Part shown: positions 8,415-18,617 of the stretch, in pieces
How positions within the stretch are numbered: the first letter of the stretch is position 1
Layout of the letters: each line of letters begins with the position of its first letter
NCBI GenBank assembly: GCA_013001465.1
Contig: JABDMM010000078.1
Coordinates: 1 to 44,946 of the forward strand
Direction: 5' to 3'
DNA: 44,946 nucleotides
DNA from: Chitinophagales bacterium
GTDB taxonomy: Bacteria; Bacteroidota; Bacteroidia; Chitinophagales; JABDMM01
Translations under genes and position numbers: made by a program
The notes under the pieces: generated by a model
The model's database searches: none
Told to the model about the DNA's origin: nothing
Seen by the model: the letters and a program-made list of their open reading frames with translations, nothing else

Positions 8415-8909
8415 ATGCCCTACAATCTAAATACTCTATTTGCTCTAATCCCTTGCCTATTATTTTCACTCTCAATTTATTCACAAGAAGTCATTACCAC
8501 CGCAGGTGAACAGAATAAGTCTGCTGAAATTAATGTAAGCTGGACAATAGGAGAGGAGATCATTGAGACATTCAGTTCACAGGAAGTGATCTTGTCACAG
8601 GGCTTCAATCAATCAGATATTCAAATTATCCTTTTAGAACCGCAAGAAGACCCTTCGTTCAACATTGCAGTATATCCAAACCCTTCAACAAATTCCATCA
8701 GTATAGATATCGGAGAAATAGAGGATGTAAGCCAAGGTTCTATTTATAATTATCAGATCTTCGATCTCAACGGTCAGCAGATCATTCATGGTCAGCTATT
8801 TGATCGCAGTTCTGAGATATCCATTCGAACATTAGTACCAGCAGTATATATACTGAAATTATATGGCGATAAAAAAGAGCTTGCTTCTTTTAAGATCGTC
8901 AAGTCCTGA
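8415..8909 (+). CDS. Small secreted protein with T9SS sorting domain
   Basis: 164 residues. Signal peptide (about 1-23, ending SIYSQ), then a short segment typical of many Bacteroidota secreted proteins (VITTAGEQNKS...VSWTIGEEII...LSQGFNQS, 25-73), then directly a T9SS C-terminal domain (VYPNPSTNS, about 95-164). There is almost no room for another functional domain. It lies 29 bases upstream of the fibre-like gene at 8939 and is probably in its operon; an accessory or carrier role is possible. The 215-base gap before it holds only an all-AT inverted repeat (8257-8277) and no further gene. Confidence 0.85.
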   Translation: MPYNLNTLFALIPCLLFSLSIYSQEVITTAGEQNKSAEINVSWTIGEEIIETFSSQEVILSQGFNQSDIQIILLEPQEDPSFNIAVYPNPSTNSISIDIGEIEDVSQGSIYNYQIFDLNGQQIIHGQLFDRSSEISIRTLVPAVYILKLYGDKKELASFKIVKS

Positions 8910-8938
8910 CAAATTCTTTAATCCAAAATGCCTAAATT

Positions 8939-11773
8939 ATGAAGTCTGTATTTTTAATGTCAATGATCGTATTTTGTTCTCTGTCCCTTTTTGGCCAAGC
9001 GCCGGAAGCTTTCAAGTATCAAGCTGTAGTAAGGGATGTCGAAGGACAAATTTTGGAAAACAAAAGTATTGATCTGCGGATCAGTATTCTCAAAGACAGT
9101 GAAAAAGGCTTGTCTGTTTTTACAGAGTATCACTATGCCAGAACTAATGATTTTGGATTGGTGAGTCTGGAGATAGGCGGTGGGGAAGCAGTTTCAGGCG
9201 AATTTGAAAACATCGACTGGGGCCTTACCTCTTACTTCGTGAAAATTGAGATCGATGCAGATCGTGATCGTGAGTATGAAGTAATGGGGAACTCCAGATT
9301 GTTAAGCGTGCCCTACGCTTTATATGCTAAAACAGCAGAACGTGTGCTCGATGACCAGTCACTATCGAGTGAAGACAGATCATCGAATTGTGCAAATACA
9401 CCCTACAATTGGTGTGATGACTGTAAATGTGTTAATGGAATTAAAACATTGGAAGTCCTTTACCTTGGTCCTAGTAACAAAGACATCTTTATATATACAA
9501 ATCAGAAACTGACAGCTCTCGTTGATTCATTTCCTAATGCACAGGATGGAGATATATTGAGCATAGATGCATCAGGTTTGAAACTTGGCGCTCTGGACTA
9601 TTATACATATTTCGCATTTATGGACACAGCCATGGAAGTTATTCGTGTCAATACATCATGTCAGGAGCGAATCGTTGGTGAAACGTTCAAGTACTTTACC
9701 ATGATCGCTCAGAAAGATAAATTGAACAATGCTTGTGACGTATGTGATCTTCGGGATGACTGGAAACTTGGAGGTAATGCAGTACTCCAGTATGATAGTT
9801 TATGCAATCGTATCGGTACTTCCAACAGGAAGGATTTCGTAATGATATCTGATAACAAGAGCAGATTTATGCTTCATAAAGATGGTATGGTTGAAGTGAC
9901 AAACAGAAACCCAACACTGTTGAGTGGAACATTAACTGTTGATAAAGCTACAGACTTAAATGCATCCCTGAATGTTGACGGGCCTACAGATCTTAATAGC
10001 ACCTTAATGGTAAACAATATGAGTCCCACAACGCTTACAGGAACTCAGGCAGTATATAAAGATGCTTCGTTTGGTGAGCACATTTTCATTAATAGTGACC
10101 CATTGGATTCAGCGTACATTTCAACATCACCGCAAACAGGCGCTTTAGTTGTCAAAGGTGGAGCAGGCATAGGAACGAACTTGTTTGTAGGAGGGAAACT
10201 AGATGTGAAAGGGCCTGCTGATTTTGCTCAGGTAAATATAACAGGTCAGGCTGTCTCCAGCAGTCCTACAACCGGGGCTCTTATAATTGAAGGTGTTGGT
10301 GGTGCCGGAATAGGAGGTAATCTGCATGTCGGAGGATCTTCTGAGTTCAGCAGTGGATTGAGGGTAACTAATGCAGGAGTTTTTGATGCAGTTCCAGGGA
10401 AAACAGGAACCGGTCATGTTGCTAAATTTGTGAATACAGCGGATGGAAGTGGAATAGTAATTCAGGTAGGTCAAGCTAATCCACAGAATAAGAACAACTT
10501 TGTAACCTTCAAGAATGCAGGAGGAACAACAGTTGGAAGAATCGAAGGTGAACACACTGCAGCAGACTTTGCTAATAACGCAGATTATGTGCGTGAAGTA
10601 GCTTTTCTTGGAACCAACATTGCTTTTGTTACAACAGATGCATTGATTGCCGGCTTAGAATCTATTCAGGGTGGAGTTAAGGTGGTAGCAACAGCAACAT
10701 CATCGACAGCCTGTGTTGGCTTTGGCGCTTGTTTTACAGCACCAATTCCTTCATTAATTGTCGAGTCTGGATCAAACCTGATCCTAAAAATTGCTAATGT
10801 AGTGAAATACGGAGCTGCTATTGCAATAGCAACTGCTGATCTGGCAAGCTTCATAGCCCTGGCTCAAAGTAATAAGGGTGTGACATTTAATTCAGGTCAT
10901 GAAGACTATGCCGAGTATCTCGAGAAACAGTATTACGATGAAGATTATTTACCTGGAGAGGTTGTTGGTATGAGAAACGGTTTTATCTCACGCGAAACTT
11001 ATGCAGTGGAAAAGGTGATGGTTATCTCCCATAACCCAATTGTTCTTGGAGGTATGCCTGAAGAAGGGCAGGAGAAAAATTTTGAAAAAGTAGCTTTTCT
11101 TGGACAAGTCCCAACTCGTGTAATGGGTATTGTTGATATAGGAGATTATCTACTTCCAAGCGGGTTGAACAATGGTTTTGCTATAGGAAAAACCAAAGAC
11201 GAGATGTCTATTAGTGATTATAAGAAAGTAATTGGTATATCATGGGAGAAATCAACGGAACATGTTGGGATAGTAAATACCGCAATTGGACTTAATACAA
11301 ATGACCTCGCAGACAGAATTGAAAAGCAGGAAACTAAAATAGAAGTTCAACAGGATGAGATCTACCAACTCAAATCAACCATTCAAAAAGCTTTTGATGT
11401 GCTTTCAAATACCGTTCCCGGATTCAAAGATGCGATAGGCTGGAAGGACGATCAAGAGAATGCTCCTCAAATTGATCACAAGGATGATAATAACCACCCT
11501 TTCGTGCATGACAGAACTCACCTTGATGATATTGTTTATCATGAAGTAACTGACGCAGAGATCGATGAAATGTTTAAACAAGCCAAAGCTGTCGCAATTG
11601 AGGCTGGTGTTGACTTTAGAACTGACCCTTTCTGGTCTAAAATCGAGTCAGATCACCTATATCTCACAGAGATCAAGAATACTATAAGGGAAAAATTGGA
11701 TAAAGCAGTTCATACTCATAAGCGTGTAAACCAAGAGATGTCTGGGAAAGCTTCACCGAAGCTATCTAAGTAA
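8939..11773 (+). CDS. Secreted fibre-like protein with a tailspike-type self-cleaving (peptidase G2-like) C-terminal domain
   Basis: 944 residues. Signal peptide (1-19, ending LFGQ), then the APEAFKYQAVVRD domain common in Bacteroidota secreted proteins (20 to about 130). A Cys-rich linker follows. Next come fibre-like beta repeats of the TGALVVKGGAGIGTNLFVGG type (about 330-490), as seen in phage tail fibres. After a hydrophobic glycine/alanine-rich stretch (about 560-650) a block starting near 653 (HEDYAEYLEKQ) and running past GIVDIGDYLLPSG and IGISWE resembles the peptidase G2/intramolecular chaperone domain of tailspikes. A coiled coil (about 795-825) and a charged His-rich tail follow. 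No T9SS domain is present. A trimeric surface fibre is the likeliest reading. Confidence 0.75.
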   Translation: MKSVFLMSMIVFCSLSLFGQAPEAFKYQAVVRDVEGQILENKSIDLRISILKDSEKGLSVFTEYHYARTNDFGLVSLEIGGGEAVSGEFENIDWGLTSYFVKIEIDADRDREYEVMGNSRLLSVPYALYAKTAERVLDDQSLSSEDRSSNCANTPYNWCDDCKCVNGIKTLEVLYLGPSNKDIFIYTNQKLTALVDSFPNAQDGDILSIDASGLKLGALDYYTYFAFMDTAMEVIRVNTSCQERIVGETFKYFTMIAQKDKLNNACDVCDLRDDWKLGGNAVLQYDSLCNRIGTSNRKDFVMISDNKSRFMLHKDGMVEVTNRNPTLLSGTLTVDKATDLNASLNVDGPTDLNSTLMVNNMSPTTLTGTQAVYKDASFGEHIFINSDPLDSAYISTSPQTGALVVKGGAGIGTNLFVGGKLDVKGPADFAQVNITGQAVSSSPTTGALIIEGVGGAGIGGNLHVGGSSEFSSGLRVTNAGVFDAVPGKTGTGHVAKFVNTADGSGIVIQVGQANPQNKNNFVTFKNAGGTTVGRIEGEHTAADFANNADYVREVAFLGTNIAFVTTDALIAGLESIQGGVKVVATATSSTACVGFGACFTAPIPSLIVESGSNLILKIANVVKYGAAIAIATADLASFIALAQSNKGVTFNSGHEDYAEYLEKQYYDEDYLPGEVVGMRNGFISRETYAVEKVMVISHNPIVLGGMPEEGQEKNFEKVAFLGQVPTRVMGIVDIGDYLLPSGLNNGFAIGKTKDEMSISDYKKVIGISWEKSTEHVGIVNTAIGLNTNDLADRIEKQETKIEVQQDEIYQLKSTIQKAFDVLSNTVPGFKDAIGWKDDQENAPQIDHKDDNNHPFVHDRTHLDDIVYHEVTDAEIDEMFKQAKAVAIEAGVDFRTDPFWSKIESDHLYLTEIKNTIREKLDKAVHTHKRVNQEMSGKASPKLSK

Positions 11774-11783
11774 TGTGATGTTT

Positions 11784-11815
11784 GAGTATACATATGATCG
11801 TATACTCTTTTCTTA
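11784..11815 (+). terminator. Hairpin terminator after the fibre-like gene
   Basis: Perfect 8-bp stem GAGTATAC (11784-11791) / GTATACTC (11800-11807) with an 8-base loop, followed by TTTTCTT. It lies 11 bases after the stop at 11773 and before the next start at 11835, as expected for an intrinsic terminator, though the T-run is short. Confidence 0.6.
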
Positions 11816-11834
11816 ACCCTAATGAAGCTGAATT

Positions 11835-14800
11835 ATGGATCTCGTGAAAAACTTTAGAAAGTATGCCCTTGTATTGCTGATCTCATTGATCGCCGGACCT
11901 ATCTTTTTAACCGGTCAGAATGCGGTTGTATTACCAACGGATGGTTCGTCTTCATTCGAACTGTCACCTCAGGGGAACCTGCATTTTCAGAGACAACTTT
12001 ATTTAATTCCTAAAAGTGAAATTCAGGCTTCCGATCTAAACAACGGAGCGCTTATAAACTCTCTCGGTTTTACAATTGGACATGCTCAGGATAAAAGAAC
12101 AAAAGGTGGTTTGCAAATTTATCTTCAAAACACAAATGATGTAATCGCAAGAACAGATTCTGCATGGACTTACGTCCCTGTCACTGCGAATATGCACAAG
12201 CTTACTGCTCTGAATCAGGGAGATTTTGAATGGGAAGTCGCTACAATTTGTTCAGGAGACACTTCTGCTTTTTCATCTGCTTCTTTTTCAACGGACCTTT
12301 CGGATTGTAATGCACCACAAAATTTAACTACAAGCAATATAACAACCAACTCTGCTACGTTGAACTGGGACTTACCGGCATCGCCTGGATTCCAATCGTT
12401 CATTGTAGAGTATACTAAGCTCAGCCCGGTTTCATGGACCATGCAGTCTACCACAGATACAACTTTGACAATTTCCGGACTCGACTCATCAACAATATAT
12501 CAATGGCGGGTTCGGACTAATTGCAGTGGCGAAACAACTTTTAATGTCGGAGCATCCTTTACAACCTCATCTCCGGATGATTGCAATGAGGTCAATGGTC
12601 CAATAGTCGATTCAATCGGGAGCAATGCATTTATACTCAAGTGGGATGCTGATACGACTGCTATTCGCTATGATGTTCAGTACAGGATCAAAGGAACATC
12701 AAACTGGTTTGAAATAATCAGTACCAGCAACAAGATCACAATTGCGGACCAGGTTTTTATGGGTGATACTTTTGTAAATATTCATCCCGGAACTATATAT
12801 GAATGGAGAGTCAGAGTAGTTTGCGATTTTGATATTACAACTTTTAAAACATCCGTCGGTTCTTATGTTGATGGAACAGAGTTTACCACCAACGGTCCGC
12901 TTCGTTGTCGTCGACCTCAGGACCTGAAAGTTGAAAACATCAGCACTAACAGTGCACACCTGTCCTGGCTTTCTCAGCCGCAGGCAACTATGTATTTATT
13001 GCGGTTCAGGTTAAAAAACTCTATTACCTGGACAAATGCAATTTCAGGAATGAGTAAGGTCCACCAGAATGCGGCAAGAGTTCCAAAACAAATAGGACCC
13101 TGGGACATTCCTTTTAGCGGGGACACCATTTTCAAGGATTCATTTTCTGTCTCTCTTAGTTTAGTGGTGGATGGATCAAAGACCACTTTCCCATCAATTC
13201 AAACGGATTCCTGTATTGTGGTTTCTGATACACTGTTAACCTTCGACATATCCGGTAACACTGAGACCCCAACTGAGCGCTACGCAATAAAACTCAACCC
13301 GGTGATCACACCTATCAGCATAAATCCTGATTCGGTGAGAGTAGAAGTCTACGGGACAATAGATAACAATGCAATTTTATTGGGGACATTCTATACGGAT
13401 TCTGCATTTGTTTCAGGAGATGACTTATTCCTCTATAAAGGTCCAAACAATGCGAGCCTGGTATTAGATAAAACAGTTTCTCTTTTACTTGATATAGATA
13501 AGGTCAATAACCCGGTGATCGACTCATTAATTTCGGTTGATTTATTTACATATACCGGTGCCGGTCTTTATGTTGCATTTGAGTATACCAATCGTAAAAA
13601 TTCCATATCAACTTTCAACCGGGTACTGTCAACTGAGAGGAATCCATCATCCATTAAATCTAAAAGTGGTCTTGATTCCATCGTTGCAGTTATATGTCTC
13701 AAAACACAAGCAAATACAGGAGATACAGATCACAGGACACGACTCACTTCAATACAGGAGCGGCCTGAAACACGTTTGGGTTCTTCTTCTTTGACAGATA
13801 TTGCTGAAGTTGTGAATTTATATACACTAGGCTGTAATGCTATTCCTTATGGTAATCCGGCTAGTGTTATAGCTGTAATCGGAAATAATTCCGGGGTAAA
13901 CCAAAACTTTACTATCAATTTTAGTGTCATCGGAACTGAATCCAATTCCATAAAGTTCAACACCTCATTTCCTTTGAATGTTGCAGCTAATACTCAGGTA
14001 AGTGTACCAACAACATATTCTCCTTCAATAATGGAGAGCGATTCACTTTCAGTTTCGATTAATTCGGTTGCTGGCGAAAATATTCTGTACAATAACAGTG
14101 TAAGCTATATTCAGAATGTTAATCCATATTTTCTTGGCTATGCGGATGAATCGGAAAACATCTCATCGGCTGGACTAGATACAACTTCTGGTTTAATTCT
14201 TGCTAAATATACTGTCAATGGTTGCGCATTGCTAAGCGCCGTAGATATATTTATAGATCCTTCTGCCGCTAAACAGGAAATATATGGTGTCGTCTTAGAT
14301 GCCGGAGGCACGATCATTGACACTTCCAGGCATTATGTTTTAGATTCAACGGAGACAAATGCGTATCGCACTTTTTATTTTCCTTCGACACCGAGTTTTA
14401 ATGGACAAGATTTCTACGTCGGATTAGCCCAAACTGAAAATTCGGTTAACGGATACAAACCAGTTGGAGTGCAATGGGAGACTGAATATATTCGGTCTGG
14501 TGCATATTTCAGATCTGAAATCGATGGTTCCAATATAACGGATGTACGTACACCAGGAAGATTGATGATAAAAGCTGAGTTAACACCTCTCGGTTTAATC
14601 CCGGAGATTAACGGAAGTCTTACGCTTTGCATCGGTGGTACAAATGTTCTTTCCGTTGGCGGCAAAACACAACAATTTGCCAATAGTGTTATAGGTGTTA
14701 GTTCAGAATTTTCAGATTTTAAATTTTCTTCACTTCAAGCTCTTGGTGCTCCGGATGTTTTTCCTGATCACAATTCTAATAATCCAAATCAATGGATAGG

Positions 14801-17795
14801 CACGACACCTGATGATCAGAGAGAGTACATAGTTTTAGGTTTCGCAGATCATTCAAAAATAAACTATGTCAACATTTATCAAACATTGAATCCAGGCGCA
14901 ATAGACACCGTAGTTTTAATCGATTCACTCAATAATAAAACAGTGGTTTTCGCAAGAAAGCTGTTTTCGAAAGAAATTCAATTTCAGGATCTGAAAGCTA
15001 GAATTCAGAGAGTAACATTTCCAAAAACCAGTACCGGAATATCGAAGGTGCGAATAGCATTGGCTTCTGATTCGATCAAAGGGTCCAATAGTATTGATGC
15101 AGTAGCGATAGGAGTTCGAGATCCTTCTGCTACTTTTGCATCATACTTATGGAGTCCAGGTGGAGAAACGTCATCTTCAATTAGTGTAAATGCAGTAGGC
15201 GAATATAGTGTTCAAATAAGTTCTGCAAACGGTTGTGTTTCTAACTCTGTTGCAGAAGTGAGTGCTTTTGCTTCAATAATCCCAGAGATACTTTATGACT
15301 CAACACACGCACTAACTTTTTGTGGTGACGACAGCATCGTTTTAACTTCAAGCCTGAGTTCCGGTATTACTTGGAGCACCGGTGATACAACAACATCAAT
15401 CGTCGTGAGTACTTCTGGTGAATACTTCGTTTTATATGATGCAGGAAATGGCTGCGGGGCAGTATCTTCTGATACTATTACTATTCAAGTTGATTCGCTT
15501 CCTACTCCGACTATGACAGGATTGTTTGCAATTTGCCCGGGTGGATTTGCGAACCTCACTACAACGCCTATATACCCAATATATAAATGGTCTACCGGAA
15601 GCACCAACCAGTCTATTTCTATTGCTGTTCCAGGTACTTATACAGTTACAGTTACTGACAATAATGGTTGTACAGGTTCAGCAAGTGGGATAACTTTTAA
15701 TGGATTACCTCCTATGCCTGTGATATCAGGACCAACAGCTATTTGTCCGGCGTCAAATGAGACACTTTCAGTTCAATCAACTTTTTCAAACTATATATGG
15801 TCTACAGGAGAAACTACTGCCTCGATTAATATTAGCTCAGGAAGTATTTATACAGTAACCGTAACAGATGTTAATGGTTGTACAGCAGCCAAAAGTTTAA
15901 ACGTCGTTCAGCTTGTTCCACCTCAACCTGTCATCAGCGGTGCACTATCTTTTTGTGGAGGAAACAGTACTGTATTAGATGCTGGGATCGGGTTTAGTAA
16001 CTATATCTGGTCGAATGGGGCTACAACTCAAACTATAACTGTCGATTCAGCGGGTGTTTATGCGGTAACTGTTACTGATGCTTTTGGATGTATTGGAGAT
16101 ACATCAGTAACTGTTTCTCAGTTCGGTTCCTTGCCGCAAACACCAGGTCCGATTAGTGGATTAGTGCATGGAGTGTGCAATACAAGTGGGGTGGTTTATT
16201 CTATTTTACCCGTTATTAATACAACATTGTATGTATGGACAGTACCTGCAGGTGCTACAATTGTAAGCGGACAAGGAAGTACTTCCATCATTGTAGACTA
16301 CAATAACATAGATTCTGGAGACATCGTCGTTGCGGCATCGAATGCTTGTGGTCAGAGTCCATCTGCTAATCCAAGAGTTTTGAAAGTTTATGGGGGGCCG
16401 GCTCAACCTGGATCTATCATGGGTCAGGCAAATGGATTATGTTCTAATATGGGAATCAAGTACTGGATCAACCCGGTAAGTAACAGTAGTAGTTATACCT
16501 GGAGTGTGCCATCGAATGTTACTATCATTAGCGGGCAAGGAAGTACTATGATAACAGTAAATCTAAACATGCTAAGCGGACAAACAGGTACGATATGTGT
16601 TACCGCAAATAACATTTGTGGGAATAGCGTTTCATCTTGTCTGGATGTTTTAATGCTCATTAGCGACCCGATATTACCAATAGCGATGTGTAAAAACACC
16701 AGTGTAACTTTAAGTGCACAAGGCAGTGCATCTATAACGGCTACTGATATAAACAATGGTAGCTCTGATAACTGTGGGATATCATCAATAGCTTTAAGTA
16801 AAAGCACTTTTGGCTGCGTTGATATAGGCAACAAAACCGTGACTTTAACAGTCACAGATAATTTTGCAAATGTCGCGACGTGCACAGCGACAATTTCGGT
16901 AAGCGATCCTACTCTAAATTGTCCGTGCTTCACTCCGGCGGGACTCGTAACTGATAATCTGGGATTGAACAGTGCAAGGTTAAACTGGACACCGACACCG
17001 AATGCCCAGGCATACCGTTTATATGGAGAAAGACTTGGTTATCCACCAATAGATTTCACGATCGGAGGTGGCAATACGGCGCTTTATAACGCCAGTAAAC
17101 TAAACCTGAAGACCTTTTACTATTGGTCGATACAAGCCATCTGTGATGCTGGTGGTGGAAGTACAAGGACTTCTTCAATTGCTCAACCGGATACTTTCCG
17201 TACAGCAGCATGTACCAATCCGAAGAATACCCAAACTATATTATCGGTGGTCAATCCTAAGCAAGCAACACTCTCGTGGGATCCAACACCATTTGCTGTG
17301 GGTTATCGATTAATTGGACAAAAAGCAGGAGGCACACAACAAAGTATAGACATAAACGGAAACTCGAACACCTCGTTTTTCACGAACACATTAGAGACGA
17401 ACACTAGTTATATGTGGATCGTATTAAGCGGCTGTGTCAGTTCCGGATCTGTTGTATTCTCAAATTCAGCAACAGCAATAATAAATTCATTTACGACAGG
17501 GAATGTTGTTAGCCAAAAGAGAACGTTCGATGATCCGGACGATGAGCTTTTATTGTGGCCTAATCCAACAGAAGCAATGGTGAATGTGAAAATCGAAGGT
17601 ATAGCGAAAGATGTAGGATCGACTATCAAGATCATCAATATTGCAGGTGAAGAGGTGATGATCCTGGATTACGTCAGTCCTGTAAATGGGTTCGCAAATG
17701 AAATAGATGTCAGGAATTTAGCGGCAGGAATATATCAGGTGATTGCAATTGATGGGGAGCGCATTTTGAAAAAGAAACTGGTGATTAGCAGATAG
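11835..17795 (+). CDS. Giant secreted multi-domain adhesin-like protein with T9SS sorting domain
   Basis: 1986 residues. Signal peptide (about 1-28), then fibronectin III-like modules opening DCNAPQNL, DCNEVNGP and RCRRPQDL (about 155-400). A long beta-rich middle follows. Then comes an Ig-like series with the YxWSTGxTTxSIxVxxxGxYTVTVTDxNGC pattern (about 1100-1430). Two PKD-like modules (YVWTVPAGATIVSGQG, YTWSVPSNVTIISGQG), an HYR-like module (near 1620-1690), two more fibronectin III-like modules and a T9SS domain (LWPNPTE, ending KKLVISR) complete it. The first Ig-like unit appears split: LCIGG (near 931) and SYLWSPGGETSSS (near 1102) flank about 160 residues resembling a lectin/discoidin-like ALGAPD domain. 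It is probably a cell-surface adhesin; no catalytic motif is visible. Confidence 0.88.
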   Translation: MDLVKNFRKYALVLLISLIAGPIFLTGQNAVVLPTDGSSSFELSPQGNLHFQRQLYLIPKSEIQASDLNNGALINSLGFTIGHAQDKRTKGGLQIYLQNTNDVIARTDSAWTYVPVTANMHKLTALNQGDFEWEVATICSGDTSAFSSASFSTDLSDCNAPQNLTTSNITTNSATLNWDLPASPGFQSFIVEYTKLSPVSWTMQSTTDTTLTISGLDSSTIYQWRVRTNCSGETTFNVGASFTTSSPDDCNEVNGPIVDSIGSNAFILKWDADTTAIRYDVQYRIKGTSNWFEIISTSNKITIADQVFMGDTFVNIHPGTIYEWRVRVVCDFDITTFKTSVGSYVDGTEFTTNGPLRCRRPQDLKVENISTNSAHLSWLSQPQATMYLLRFRLKNSITWTNAISGMSKVHQNAARVPKQIGPWDIPFSGDTIFKDSFSVSLSLVVDGSKTTFPSIQTDSCIVVSDTLLTFDISGNTETPTERYAIKLNPVITPISINPDSVRVEVYGTIDNNAILLGTFYTDSAFVSGDDLFLYKGPNNASLVLDKTVSLLLDIDKVNNPVIDSLISVDLFTYTGAGLYVAFEYTNRKNSISTFNRVLSTERNPSSIKSKSGLDSIVAVICLKTQANTGDTDHRTRLTSIQERPETRLGSSSLTDIAEVVNLYTLGCNAIPYGNPASVIAVIGNNSGVNQNFTINFSVIGTESNSIKFNTSFPLNVAANTQVSVPTTYSPSIMESDSLSVSINSVAGENILYNNSVSYIQNVNPYFLGYADESENISSAGLDTTSGLILAKYTVNGCALLSAVDIFIDPSAAKQEIYGVVLDAGGTIIDTSRHYVLDSTETNAYRTFYFPSTPSFNGQDFYVGLAQTENSVNGYKPVGVQWETEYIRSGAYFRSEIDGSNITDVRTPGRLMIKAELTPLGLIPEINGSLTLCIGGTNVLSVGGKTQQFANSVIGVSSEFSDFKFSSLQALGAPDVFPDHNSNNPNQWIGTTPDDQREYIVLGFADHSKINYVNIYQTLNPGAIDTVVLIDSLNNKTVVFARKLFSKEIQFQDLKARIQRVTFPKTSTGISKVRIALASDSIKGSNSIDAVAIGVRDPSATFASYLWSPGGETSSSISVNAVGEYSVQISSANGCVSNSVAEVSAFASIIPEILYDSTHALTFCGDDSIVLTSSLSSGITWSTGDTTTSIVVSTSGEYFVLYDAGNGCGAVSSDTITIQVDSLPTPTMTGLFAICPGGFANLTTTPIYPIYKWSTGSTNQSISIAVPGTYTVTVTDNNGCTGSASGITFNGLPPMPVISGPTAICPASNETLSVQSTFSNYIWSTGETTASINISSGSIYTVTVTDVNGCTAAKSLNVVQLVPPQPVISGALSFCGGNSTVLDAGIGFSNYIWSNGATTQTITVDSAGVYAVTVTDAFGCIGDTSVTVSQFGSLPQTPGPISGLVHGVCNTSGVVYSILPVINTTLYVWTVPAGATIVSGQGSTSIIVDYNNIDSGDIVVAASNACGQSPSANPRVLKVYGGPAQPGSIMGQANGLCSNMGIKYWINPVSNSSSYTWSVPSNVTIISGQGSTMITVNLNMLSGQTGTICVTANNICGNSVSSCLDVLMLISDPILPIAMCKNTSVTLSAQGSASITATDINNGSSDNCGISSIALSKSTFGCVDIGNKTVTLTVTDNFANVATCTATISVSDPTLNCPCFTPAGLVTDNLGLNSARLNWTPTPNAQAYRLYGERLGYPPIDFTIGGGNTALYNASKLNLKTFYYWSIQAICDAGGGSTRTSSIAQPDTFRTAACTNPKNTQTILSVVNPKQATLSWDPTPFAVGYRLIGQKAGGTQQSIDINGNSNTSFFTNTLETNTSYMWIVLSGCVSSGSVVFSNSATAIINSFTTGNVVSQKRTFDDPDDELLLWPNPTEAMVNVKIEGIAKDVGSTIKIINIAGEEVMILDYVSPVNGFANEIDVRNLAAGIYQVIAIDGERILKKKLVISR

Positions 17796-17798
17796 ATC

Positions 17799-18617
17799 TC
17801 AGTAATCTGTCTTCACATTCTTATTCCATGGAAGTTTGAAAAGATATCCGATCTTTTCATCGTCCTCGTCGTCGAGCACATCGAGTCCGTATTTGATCTT
17901 GTTTGTCTCATCATAAACCAGTGTCCCAAAAATTCTATCCCAGAAAGAAAAGATATTTCCAAAATTCGTATCGGTCCATGGTCTTTCAAAATGATGATGA
18001 AACTTATGCATATTCGGTGTTATAAACACATAGCTCAAAGATCTGTCGAGCCACTGTGGTAATGAGATATTGGCATGGGTAAAGTAGGTAAAGAATATGG
18101 TGCAAATCCTGTAAAACAAGTAGAAAGCTATGGGCGCGCCTAACAGAGTTAAAACAATAAGAGCAAAAGTTTCTCTAAGTACAAATTCCAAAGGATGGTT
18201 TCTTGTGCCGGTAGTTGCATCCACTTTGGTATCACTATGATGAACAATATGCAACTTCCAGAGAGGTTTCACCTTGTGAAGTAAGTAATGTGCAAAGTAC
18301 TGTGAAACAAGATCAAAGACCATGAAAGCGATGAGCAACTCCACAATGATCGGGAGATCTATGTAAAAGAGGATCCCGAACTCCCGAGGCTGAGCAAACT
18401 GGTCCGCAGCTAAAAAAAAGATCCCAAACAGGACATTTATCAGAATGATCGCAGCAAGAAAACTAAGATTAACTAAAGCATGACGCCACTTTTTATAGTC
18501 TAGTTTTATAAGCGGGGTACCAGCCTCAACGATCCAAAAAATAGCGAGACAGAATATGATCCAACCCAACTTGTAATAAGTCGGCATCTGCTCGAAGTAT
18601 TCTAAGAACCCATCCAT
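17799..18617 (-). CDS. Sterol desaturase / fatty acid hydroxylase family membrane protein
   Basis: 272 residues with several membrane segments in the first half (about 17-35, 48-72, 87-108) and another near 150-180. The di-iron histidine clusters of the family are present: HYLLH (110-114), HIVHH (123-127) and HKFHHH (204-209), with an extra His at 181. Such enzymes use O2 and a di-iron centre to hydroxylate or desaturate lipids or carotenoids. The lipid substrate is unknown. Its stop lies three bases from the stop of the giant adhesin gene, tail to tail, with no visible terminator. The upstream spacer contains an exact 11-base copy of one arm of the feo operator (18651-18661). Confidence 0.88.
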   Translation of the reverse strand: MDGFLEYFEQMPTYYKLGWIIFCLAIFWIVEAGTPLIKLDYKKWRHALVNLSFLAAIILINVLFGIFFLAADQFAQPREFGILFYIDLPIIVELLIAFMVFDLVSQYFAHYLLHKVKPLWKLHIVHHSDTKVDATTGTRNHPLEFVLRETFALIVLTLLGAPIAFYLFYRICTIFFTYFTHANISLPQWLDRSLSYVFITPNMHKFHHHFERPWTDTNFGNIFSFWDRIFGTLVYDETNKIKYGLDVLDDEDDEKIGYLFKLPWNKNVKTDY

